Shown here: positions 10,659 through 18,826 of the stretch, one piece after another
How the letters are laid out: each line of letters opens with the position of its first letter
How positions within the stretch are numbered: the stretch's first letter is position 1
Assembly: GCA_016748015.1 (NCBI GenBank)
Contig: JAAOMT010000550.1
Coordinates: 1 to 24,594 of the forward strand
DNA length: 24,594 nt
Direction of reading: 5' to 3'
Origin: Geosiphon pyriformis
Lineage: Eukaryota > Glomeromycota > Glomeromycetes > Archaeosporales > Geosiphonaceae
Made by a program: the position numbers and the translations under genes
The notes under the pieces: model-generated
What the model was told of the DNA's origin: nothing
The model's database searches: none
The model's input: the letters and a program-made list of their open reading frames with translations, nothing else

Positions 10659-11735
10659 AGGTTGATTGCACCAGTACCAGGCACAAGGACCATGCTACCA
10701 ATATCTGTACTTGGCTTTCTTGCCAGGTTTTTGGTCAAAGGTTCTTCTGAGGATATCATAGTAGGGCTATTCACAATGATTCTTTTTCTGTTAGCTTTGA
10801 CATTGTCTAGTGGCTTGCCATTGCTGGTAAAGATAATATAGGTGAGTTCAACAGTTTTTTCTTGTTCTTCTTCTTGGCCACTCTCTTTATTATCTGATTC
10901 TTTTGATTGTTCTTTTTCCTGGTTCTGCTTTGGTGCTGGAGGGGTTGTCCAGTGGCAACACTTAACCATAAAGGACTTCTTACCACATCTGATGGTTAGC
11001 TCACACAGCTCATAGTCAAGCAGTGCTTTAGCTTTCTTGAGCCATTCATTGCCAACAATAATAGTGTATTTTTTAGCTTCAGAAACCTCCATGTCAGTTT
11101 CAATGCTAATGTCATTGATGTGGACAGGAACAGCTTTGGCTATGCCAAGATCTTTCTTTTTGTCACCATGCACATTGGTTATTGGTCTGGTTGAAGACTC
11201 ATCAATTTTTCTTTCAATGGCTTTCAGAAAGTGTTTGGCAATAACACTAACAGATGATCCACTGTTCAGAATCAAGTCAATGAAATAACCAGCCACTTGG
11301 GCTTTACAAATCAATGGAGTGACATTGCTGTTGTCAACAAGTCCAGCTTGACAAGGGCGTTTGTTGGTCTTTGGTGTTTTCTTTTTGAGAATCAAGGATT
11401 TACAGAGATCTTTTCTGAATTGTGGATGGATCATTAGTTGGCCAAAGGTAATATGTGCTGGGGTTTCCATGAGATCTTTGACAACAGAATAAGGGCCAGA
11501 TTTTTGTACAATTTCTGGGGGTTTCAACTTTGGAGGATTTTTAAATACTTTAGTTTTTGGTGGCTTATTGTTATTAACAGTAGAAGTTGATGGTTTGTTT
11601 GGGTCTAGAACAAAATCAACTTTGGCTTTTTTTTTCTTTCTGGTTGATTCAAAAGTGTTGATTACTAGTTCATCTATGTTATGGTTATCATTAGTTAAGT
11701 TAAAAGTGTAAAAAGAGTTTTCTTCTGGTTGGCTT

Positions 11736-11760
11736 GCACTCTCACCCTTTTGAGATGTGC
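11736..11760 (-). promoter_or_regulatory. Hairpin downstream of the frameshift heptamer
   Basis: On the minus strand GCAC pairs with GTGC and, after one unpaired A, TCTC pairs with GAGA, closing the loop AAAAGGGT. The hairpin begins 6 nt after the heptamer, the usual distance for a structure that pauses the ribosome in -1 frameshifting. A pseudoknot partner was not established. Confidence 0.6.
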
Positions 11761-11766
11761 CTACTA

Positions 11767-11773
11767 GTTTAAA
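11767..11773 (-). promoter_or_regulatory. Programmed -1 ribosomal frameshift site UUUAAAC
   Basis: The gag frame reads CCT TTA AAC TAG, so T TTA AAC sits exactly in the X XXY YYZ register, with the gag stop UAG (11764-11766) next. Slipping back one base gives TTT AAA CTA GTA, which continues into the protease frame. This is the heptamer used for -1 frameshifting by several viruses and retroelements. Its role here is inferred from register, position, hairpin and downstream open frame together. Confidence 0.78.
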
Positions 11774-12528
11774 GGCTGATAAACTGTGGCTTCAACTAGA
11801 GGATCTTCTCCAAAGAAATTGATGTTTGCATGGTTAGATCTTTGATTGGGAACATTATTGTTATTGATTCTATTGTTCTGATTGTCATTATTTCTGGAAA
11901 CTGGAGGAGGCAAAGGAGAATTGTTGCAATCTCTGGAGAAGTGTCCAGTTAATCCACAGCAATAGTACACAAGTGGGCCACAATTTTGTTGTCTTTGATA
12001 AGGGAGTTGTTGAGACTGATTAAAGCGGAGTTCAAATCTGGGTCTCTGGGATTGTTGATTTTTTCTGACTGCTTGTGCTAAGGGCTCTAATAACTGGGCA
12101 AGATTTGCTGTAAGTCTGTCTATCAATTGTTCATTTGGGTCTTGGGTTTGGGCAGTGAAAGAGGTAGCAGCCATTTGAGAAGCAGAAGCCATGACAAAAA
12201 TAGGAGCAAAAACTGAAAGTATAGATCCCAAATGCATTCTTTGGTTGTTTTCAATTTGTTGGGCAAGTTCAATAGTCATGTCTATTGTAGAGTTGTTCTT
12301 CAGAGCCAAGAGAGGCCAAAGAGCATAAGATAAATTAGTTCTCAGTTCTTTTGTAAAGAAATGAATTTTTTGCTCTTCTGTTTAGTTCCTTCCAGAGTCT
12401 ACATGCTTGATCAATTTTCTGATTGCTTTGGCATATTTAGTTACTACTTCTCCTGGGTCTTGGGTTCTTCTTTTTAATTCCATGTGCCACTTGGATATCA
12501 AGATTGGAGTTCTGAACTTGTTTTCAAA

Positions 12529-12532
12529 CTGG
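12529..12532. repeat. Target-site duplication CTGG, left copy
   Basis: CTGG precedes the left LTR of element B and recurs at 22775-22778 after the right LTR. Omitting one copy together with B restores the gag reading frame of element A, which fixes the duplication at 4 bp. Confidence 0.9.
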
Positions 12533-12830
12533 TGTTACAGTTGATTATTTGGGGTCTCAAATCAAATAACAAATCCATAACTTGGTGCTCAATTGATATA
12601 ATGTTGTTGATAATATCTGAAAGTATTGTTATCTGAAGGTTTTGGTTGAACTGAAGGTTTTGTTGTGGAGTTCTTTGTATAATAAAGAGAGATTCAATGG
12701 TAATAGTTTTATTCATAGCTTCCTGAAACCGCAGTTTTATCAATTTCTTTCTCAACTTGATGGCTGGTATTTCTTTTGGTAAGCTATCTTCAATCGAGTG
12801 TTCTATCCTTATTTCTGGGTTTTTTACCAG
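12533..12830 (-). other. Open reading frame inside the LTR (R-U5 side)
   Basis: From the codon after a TGA at 12831-12833 to the LTR edge about 99 codons are open, reading EHSIEDSLPKEIPAIKLRKK, then TITIESLFIIQRTPQQNLQF and ending LLFDLRPQIINCN. The same frame exists in the 5' LTR (22195 leftward, one TAA from CAA) and in the solo LTR, where a 36-bp length difference keeps the frame. In the 5' LTR it reaches the primer site and ends at a TGA. It may be a leader or upstream ORF, an accessory protein, or a non-coding coincidence. Confidence 0.35.
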
Positions 12831-13165
12831 TCACGTTTATCCTGACATCAGTGCTCACATGTTAATCTTCAATAAAGTTAGTAAACAACAATAAAATCAA
12901 AGCAGAAAATAAAAAAAATAAAAAAAATAAAGAAAGAAAAGAAATAAGCCAAGATGATTTTACAAGGTAGTATTCTTTCAATAGCCATGATTAAGAGCTA
13001 TTGTTCCAGTGTAGTTAAGTATCAATTATTATCAACATGAAATATTGATAGTAAAAATGGATTTTGAAATAACAAATAGTTATTTATTAGATAATTGTAA
13101 TTTGGAAAGTTGCTTAAATTAAATCTAAACTGAGAGGTCTGTCTTTTCAGTTTCTAATCCTACTG

Positions 13166-13177
13166 CTATATATACAT
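13166..13177 (-). promoter_or_regulatory. TATA box of the 3' LTR of element B
   Basis: ATGTATATATAG on the minus strand, also present at 22525-22536 in the 5' LTR and at 2914-2925 in the solo LTR. Confidence 0.55.
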
Positions 13178-13204
13178 AATTAAGATTCCTTAATTCCTCA
13201 ATTC

Positions 13205-13344
13205 TCCACAACAGGAATTCTGAGATTCCTGAAATCTTGCAATTCTTTTAAGAGGAATCTTAGAATTCTGGAATTCTGCGATTCCTTATGAGAATCCTGT
13301 AATTTCTGGAATTCTGCAATTTCTGAGAGGAATCCTGGAATTCC
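13205..13344 (-). repeat. U3 subrepeats of the 3' LTR
   Basis: About 3.4 imperfect copies of a 37-40-bp unit built from GGAATTCTGGAATCCTGCAA-like words. The copies differ from each other and from the 5' LTR nearly only by transitions. They lie upstream of the TATA box, where enhancer repeats are usual. Confidence 0.65.
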
Positions 13345-13418
13345 ACATTTTACTATGTTTACTTCTGATTGGCTAATAACTATGCTAATCTCTATTCTCT
13401 ATATTTCTATGAGTAATA

Positions 13419-13431
13419 TTATTCCCTCTTT
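13419..13431 (-). promoter_or_regulatory. Polypurine tract of element B
   Basis: AAAGAGGGAATAA on the minus strand lies directly before the 3' LTR and directly after the stop of the third ORF. In LTR elements such a tract resists RNase H and primes plus-strand DNA. Confidence 0.75.
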
Positions 13432-14172
13432 TTAATATTGAGCTCCATCGAAATCTAACTCGTTTAATTTCCACTCTTGAAGTATTTCCTGAATTTTGTT
13501 TTCGAGAATTACTTGTGTTATTTGAGTCTGTAATTCTTCAAATTAAGCATTGGTGATTTTTCTCAATTGATTACTGGTAACCATATCCATGGCTTTGTTG
13601 AATAATATTTCCAGTCTATCCTGAAATGCTGTGTGTATTCAGTATATAGCTTGAGCTTGTGTAAATAAGTTGTTTTTCCCCACAAAATGTTCTAGTTGTT
13701 GTAGTATTGTTGTATTGAATAACCACTTTGTTTTATCCATATATAAATTCTGGATATTTATGTGTTGTCCCAAGTAAAAATAACAATAGTTTCTTGGAAA
13801 TCGTTGTATCCACCAATTCCAAGTTTTCTTAGTCAACTCTTGATATATTGACTTTTTTGTTGATTTTTTTATTGTCAATTTTACTTTTGCAATGATTTTG
13901 TTGACAGTATTTTCTGGTTTTTTCTGTCTTCTGTGTTGTACTGTCTTTCTGGTATCTTGATATCGAATGGTTTGTTGATTGATTGTAATTTCCATTTTTT
14001 GGTGTTAGATCAATTGAAAAAGTTGTTGTGCTAGTAAGTGAATGTTGTTTGTAATTTCTATTTTTTTGCTATTTCCTATTGCGTCTACCATGTCTTTATA
14101 TTCTTTTGATGGATCAATTTTACATGTTGTTGTTGATGATAATAATTGGTTCCAGATCTCATGAAATCTCAT
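13432..14172 (-). pseudogene. Element B third ORF, between pol and 3' LTR, function unknown
   Basis: The frame spans 247 codons from ATG at 14172 to TAA at 13432, interrupted at codons 56 (TAA), 178 (TGA) and 210 (TAA), each explainable by one C-to-T change. Its start overlaps the pol stop by 14 nt and its stop adjoins the polypurine tract, so it fills the whole pol-LTR gap. The product is hydrophilic and Lys/Gln/Asn-rich: MRFHEIWNQLLSS at the N-terminus, a very basic centre (KLTIKKSTKKSIYQELTKKT), an aromatic patch (RNYCYFYLGQHINIQNLYM) and a C-terminal helical stretch (FEELQTQITQVILENKIQEI). No signal peptide or membrane segment is seen, so it does not look like an envelope gene. I do not recognise the family. 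It is not similar to the broken gene next to element A. Confidence 0.7.
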
Positions 14173-15540
14173 CTGGTTGGACTAGTATTCTCTGTACTCT
14201 TAATTGTAGAATATTATTGGTGGAGTATGGTGTGGTGTTGTGGTATGGTTTCAGTTGATCTCCATGTACTGCTTTGGTTAAAATTTTGTTATCCAGTCTT
14301 AATTTGTAAGCTCCATTTCCTAAAATTTCTTCTATGTGAAATGGTCCATCCCATTTGGGGTCAAATTTTCCACTCTATTGTTTTTCCACTTTGGTATAAT
14401 GTAAGAGTACTTTGTTTCCAATCTTGAATTCAACTGGTTTGTCTGGTAGTTAACTATCGTATCTTTCTTTCTGTTTTTCTTGTGACTTTTGAATATTATC
14501 AGCTGCTCTTCTTTATTTGTTTTCCAATGTTTCCATTAAGTTATATGTTCTTCTCAGCAATGTTTCTTGAAAATTCTCTTCTGTTATTGGTTCAGCTGGA
14601 TATGTATTAATTTTTCTCTCTACTGGTAACATTGCTGTTTTTCCATACACTAATTCAAATGGTGTTGCTTGTGTAGTATCTTGTTTTATTGTCCAATAAG
14701 CAAATAGTACTGATGGTATAAACAAATTCCAATTGTTCTGGTTTTCTTGGTTAAGCTTAGCTATTGTTTCACACAATGTTCTGTTGAATTTTTCGACTAA
14801 TCCATTAGTTTGTGGATGGTATGGTGATGATAATAGTCTCTTAATTCCGAATCTTTGGCTTAATTCTGTTAATGTTCTGTTCACAAAATGAATTCCTTGG
14901 TCTGATAATAATTTTTTTGGACATCCATGTTGACAAATCAAATCCTGATAAACGAATCTGGCAACAAATTCTGTATCCACTCTTTGAATTGCTTTTGCCT
15001 CTGGCCATTTAGTGAGATAATTCATAGTTATTGCTATGTATCTGTTTTTTCTGCTGGTGATTGTTAATGGTCTGACTAAATCAATTCCAATACAGTCGAA
15101 TGGTTGTCCCACTTTGATTGGTCTTAATGGTTCACTAGATCTTGTTCCTCCTCTTTGCTAACAAGCATTACAATTTTGAACATATTAAATAATGTCTGAA
15201 TACATTGATGGCCAATAGTATCTTTTTCTGGTTCTTTCTATGGTTGCTTCTTTGTGAAAATGTTCTGCTGTTGGATTTGAGTGCATGTTGAATAATATTG
15301 TCTCTTTTTCTGGCTCTGTAATTACTCTGGTTGGTTGATCTGAATTTTTTCTGTTCTTCTGATAAAGTATATTTTGGTGAGTGATAAAATATTTTGATTG
15401 TTGTTTGATACTCTTTCATTCCATTTGAGATAAATTCTCCTTGAACTGTTGAGTAGTTATATAATGTTGAAGTTGTTGATATTTTTGTATGTTTATTTTT
15501 TGTTGTATTTTTTGTTGGTATTGTTCTGGTTTTGTTATAT
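14159..15540 (-). pseudogene. Element B integrase and pol C-terminus
   Basis: Integrase of element B, in one frame from the tether to the pol stop. The zinc finger is complete: MHSNPTAEHFHKEATIE supplies His residues and YVQNCNACQQRG-like sequence the Cys pair (a TAG stands before QRGG). The core reads PFDCIGIDLVRP, LLSDQGIHF and PYHPQTNGLVEKFNRTL, with D, D and E intact. The C-terminal domain carries a GPY/F motif (KWDGPFHIEEILGNGAYKL) and ends QLKPYHNTIPYS...QPDEIS at a TGA (14159-14161) that overlaps the third ORF. Several in-frame TAA/TAG/TGA codons break it, the clearest at 14513. Confidence 0.85.
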
Positions 15541-15559
15541 TTTTGGGTTTGAAATGTTT

Positions 15560-17001
15560 TTAGATTTGTCTTATTCGCAACAAACTGTCAGCATTTTCAT
15601 TGTCTTTTCCTTTCTTATAGTGTATAGTATAAATATATCGTAAGAGTGCTATTTTCCATCTGGATTGGTGGCCATCATCACATTCTTGCTTTTGAAGTGA
15701 TGTTAATCTTTTATGATTCATATATATATCAAACTTTTGGCTCAAGTATTTGTTCCACTTCATGACTGCCCAATAGATTGCTAAGTGTTTTTTTGTTCTG
15801 GTGTTCTATAGTTCTTTTTGGCTGGTGTTAGACCTCGGCTGGCATATGCTACTGGATGTTCTCTGCTGTCTAGTTCTCTCTGAAATAGTACTGCTCCCAA
15901 TGCTTGGCCAAATACATTGGTGGTAATGATGAATGGTTTGCTGTGATCTGAATAGATCAGTACTGAAGCTTGAATGAGCTTTCTTTTTAGAATATTAAAA
16001 GCTTCTTGTTGACTTTCTGTCTATTTATATTTTGTATTCTTGGTTTGCAGTTGGTTGAGTGGCTGTGCTATCTTGGAAAAGTTCTTGATAAAACATCAGT
16101 AGTAGCTGGCGAATCCCATGAATGATTTTAGTTCTGTCATATTGGTCAGCACTGGAAAGTTCTTTACTATCTCTATTTTCTCTGGATCCGTTTTAATGCC
16201 GTCTTTGCTGACTATGTGTCCCAAGAATTTTAGTTCTGTCTTGCCAAAGAAGCACTTTATTGTATTTAACTTTAGTCCTGCTCTTCTTAGTTTTTCGAAC
16301 ACTTGTTGTAAATGATGTAGATGATTATTGAATGTCTTTGAGAATACATTGATGTTGTTTAAGTAGATGACTACTAATTTCTATAGTAAGCCAGTATACA
16401 CAATTTCCATTAGCCATTGGAAAGTGGCTGGAACATTGGTTAAGCCAAATGGCATCACTTCAAATTTGAAATTCTCTTCTTTAGTGGTGAATGCTGTTTT
16501 TTTTTTGTCAGCTGGATCTATGGCTACTTGCCAGTAATTACTGTTCAAGTCTAATGTTGAGAACCATTTGTTCCCGCTAAAAGCATCAAATAATTTCTGT
16601 ATTTGTGGAATTGGATAGCTGTCTCCACGAGTTATATTATTGAGTTTCTTATAGTTTACACAAAATTGGATTTTGCCATTTTTTTTATGGACAAGTACTA
16701 CTGGTAACAACCAGGAGCTCATTGATGGTTGGATTAGCCCATTGTCAAGCATTCAGTTTATCTCTTGACGAATAATCTTGTGGCTGGCTGGTGGCATTCT
16801 GTATGCTCTTTGTTTAATTGGCATTGTATTTCCAGTCTTGATTTGATACTAGATGATATCAATTCAGCCAAACTCATTTTTGCTGGCAAAGATGTCATTA
16901 AAGTGGTTGAGCAACATCTTAAGCTGCATATGTTGGAGTGGATCTAAGTTTCCCATGTTTATTTGTTTCAATTGTTCTGGTTGGAGCAAATAACATTTGC
17001 T
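15560..17001 (-). pseudogene. Element B reverse transcriptase and RNase H
   Basis: The RT fingers begin after a linker (LDPLQHMQLKMLLNHFNDIF) that directly follows the dUTPase block in frame. Palm motifs are QFCVNYKKLNNI, WFSTLDLNSNYWQVAI (motif A Asp kept) and VMPFGLTNVPATFQ. The YxDD box reads YLNN: both Asp are Asn (16354-16359), so the catalytic pair is lost. A TAG precedes it at 16381. The connection region is intact (KFLGHIVSKDGIKTDPEKIE). RNase H has TTNVFGQALGAVLF with Asn at 15916-15918 for the first catalytic Asp. A 1-nt shift occurs in a run of seven A near 15805; the rest of RNase H (YWAVMKWNKYL, IHYKKGKDNENADSLLR) is in the new frame. Confidence 0.88.
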
Positions 17002-18111
17002 TCATCCGTATATTATTTGTGATGTAATATCAACATATCCACAAAGTTGTGGAAAGTCTGGAATGGTGCTTGGTAGTTGATCTTCTATTTCTGTAGTCAA
17101 ATATCCAATGGTGGTTCTTTCTGATATCTGGACAATACTTCCAGTGTTATTGTAGATGGGAATTTTTATGCGGCTATAATTTTTGGCTGGTATGTAAAGA
17201 TTGATAAGTCCAATCTCTCCTGACTTACAAAGACTTGCTTTTGTTTCAAAAATTTGGTTTTGATCCTTTATCTTCCTCTCTATTTCTACCATGTATTGAT
17301 CATATAGTAGAATAAAAAATGCTTGACCGATTGAGATAAATTCTCCTTGGCCAACAATTTTTTCTTTCGCCATATTAACTGATACATCTATTCTATTCAT
17401 TGACCCAAATCTCTGTATCTCTCTTGCTGTTATTCCTAACTCTTCCCTATTTCCCACTGGTACTAACTGAGCTATCTTAACCAATGGTAAAAATATTGCC
17501 TGTGCTATTTTTTTGTTTGGCTCTATTATATAGGCCTTTTCTGAGTCATTTTGTAGCATGGTGATAATATTTTTTACATATCCCATGTTAATTATTCCTC
17601 CTCTTATGTTTATCTTTCTTTTCACTAAACTATTCCTGAATGCTAGTTCAACTATTGTTGTTGCTGGAATTTCTAAAGCTACTTTCAGATCAATGCAAAT
17701 GTGCGACTGTGGTTCCAATTTGATGGCCTCTTTTCTGGGATATCTCAGATCAAATCCAGCATTCATATCATGCACATGTTCTGGCATAATATCTTTATTG
17801 TTATTACTGAACCATTTAAGTTTCTGCTTCTTGGTGAGGTCGGAGAGTGTGATATATTGTTTATAGATTAAATTGGAGTTTAAATCTGAGTTGGAATCAT
17901 TGTTATTGTTAATTCTATTTTGAATGGAGCTGGAACCAGTGTTTTTGTCGTCATCCTTGTCAGAGTTTGAATTGGGATTGAAAATTGATTTTGATTCTGA
18001 TGCACAGCTGCTGATTGGTTCTTCCTCTTCAGGGATTGTGTAGATCATGTGTGGTGGTGGATTGTAAATAAAATTACACTCATTGCAATACTGAAAGTCA
18101 CATGGGATCAA
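17002..18111 (-). pseudogene. Element B dUTPase-like domain within pol
   Basis: dUTPase hydrolyses dUTP to dUMP and limits uracil in newly made cDNA. The five trimeric-dUTPase motifs appear in order: AGFDLRYP (about 17740-17762), ELAFRNSLVKRKINI, RGGIINMGYVKN, NKKIAQAIFLP and ITAREIQRFGSMNR. Motif 3 normally has GVID with a catalytic Asp; here the residue is Asn (17587-17589, one G-to-A change), although the Tyr is kept. Motif 2 has RNS for RSS/RSG. An Asn/Ser/Asp-rich linker precedes the domain. A C-terminal beta-rich part (GLINLYIPAKNYSRIKIPIY, ISERTTIGYL) resembles the usual protease-RT linker. It lies in frame between the Cys-rich block and RT. Probably inactive as it stands. Confidence 0.85.
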
Positions 18112-18816
18112 ACAGTGGTCACATAGTCAGGTGTTTATTTCTTCTAATCTTTGTTCCTGCTCTTTTCTGGTGGGTGCTAAGTTCTGATAGTGTTCATGAA
18201 ATTCTTCTGGACTGTTTTCTAAGTTGAGAAAGACATCTGGATTGAGAACCAAAACAATGTTTGTTGGTTCTGGAGGGTTGTTCTTGATCTCCAAAATTTC
18301 ACTGGGTGAAGCACCTTCCATTTTGGCATTGGCCATTTGCCAGATTTTGTTTTCATTGTGTGGGTAACCTTCTAAGTAAGAGATTGCTCAGTGCCAGACA
18401 GCTGTTATTGGTGTGCTATAACTCACCCAATCACTAATGAGAATTGTGTATTGACACAAAGTGTTGCATGTTCCTCCTGAACCAGAAATGTTGTTCTATA
18501 TTCCTTCGTCGAGTAACTGTTGACTGCAAGCAAGACATGGTTTGTTGTCCCACTTGCCTTGTCATTTTGGGTAACTATAGTGTTCTCTATGACATAGTTT
18601 GCAGTAGTAATGGGTTCACATCCAGTAGTCTTTGTCTGGCATGATCTATGCTCCCATGAAAGAGAGTTTTTTCTTACAGTTCTGACATTTTAAGAGAATG
18701 TAAGGTGGCTCTTTCACTGGCTTATGTAAGTATTCTTTTTCTCAGCCACTAGTTATTTTCTCTGTGGCTTCGTCAGCTTTTTCAAGTAAGTCTTCTTCTT
18801 TCTCCTTTCCTTTCCC
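18059..18816 (-). pseudogene. Element B Cys-rich, putative zinc-binding block of pol
   Basis: After the shift in a run of ten A (18817-18826) the frame reads a Lys/Glu-rich stretch and then several Cys pairs: LKCQNCKKKL, YYCKLCHREH, KPCLACSQQ, TCNTLCQYT, and, after about 120 residues, LCDHCLIPCDFQYCNEC. Paired CX2C knuckles separated by 20-30 residues suggest zinc-ribbon-like folds that could bind nucleic acid or protein. In-frame stops (TAG, TGA, TGA, TAG, TGA) each lie one transition from TGG or CGA. Between the Cys blocks an open stretch of 69 codons (18127-18336) contains EFHEHYQNLAPTRKEQEQRL. The zinc-binding role is inferred from Cys spacing only. Confidence 0.65.
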
Positions 18817-18826
18817 TTTTTTTTTT

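Larger units (their letters stand above)
10622..11773 (-). pseudogene. Element A protease region, start of pol in the -1 frame
   Basis: The aspartic protease cleaves the Gag-Pol polyprotein. The frame is open without any stop from the frameshift heptamer (TTT at 11773) to 10622, about 380 codons. An N-terminal Lys/Pro/Thr-rich spacer leads to the protease core: the active-site loop reads LILNSGSSVSVI where D-S/T-G is expected. The Asn at 11264-11266 is one G-to-A change from Asp. The second hallmark is TIIVGNEWL. A Glu/Gln/Lys-rich acidic tail follows (EKEQSKESDNKESGQEEEQE). Near 10660 the frame passes to the RT frame by a small indel. The long intact frame contrasts with the broken neighbours. 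Confidence 0.8.
11764..12532 (-). pseudogene. Element A gag, C-terminal part with zinc knuckle
   Basis: Gag forms the virus-like particle and binds the RNA. This is the part downstream of the element B insertion. From the junction the frame reads PILISKWHMELKRRTQDPGE, meets a TAA (one transition from CAA) after DSGRN, and then runs open for 181 codons to the UAG at 11764. It includes a helical stretch TIELAQQIENNQRMH, a Gln-rich linker, a zinc knuckle (YYCCGLTGHFSRDC) in which Tyr replaces the first Cys of CX2CX4HX4C, and an Asn-rich tail. The frame matches the upstream part at 22775-23560 once B and one CTGG are discounted. Confidence 0.85.
12533..13418 (-). repeat. Element B 3' LTR
   Basis: Direct repeat of 21898-22774. 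On the minus strand it runs from U3 (right end) to U5 (left end). It contains GGAATTCC-type repeats in U3 (about 13205-13344), a TATA box (13166-13177), an A/T-rich tract that accounts for the 9-bp length difference from the other copy, and an open frame near U5. The polypurine tract abuts its right edge. Confidence 0.95.

Noticed and set aside
13432-14172. Envelope gene in the third-ORF position.
   Set aside because: No signal peptide, membrane segment or Cys pattern of an envelope protein is visible.
15168-15419. Minus-strand ORF of 83 codons in the integrase zinc-finger region.
   Set aside because: The HHCC zinc finger and the LYQKNRK linker are read in another frame over the same bases, so this is a shadow.
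9000-18000. One-strand G-to-A hypermutation as by a cytidine deaminase acting on minus-strand cDNA.
   Set aside because: CAA-to-TAA, CGA-to-TGA and His-to-Tyr changes require C-to-T on the coding strand, and the LTR comparison shows both types at similar frequency.
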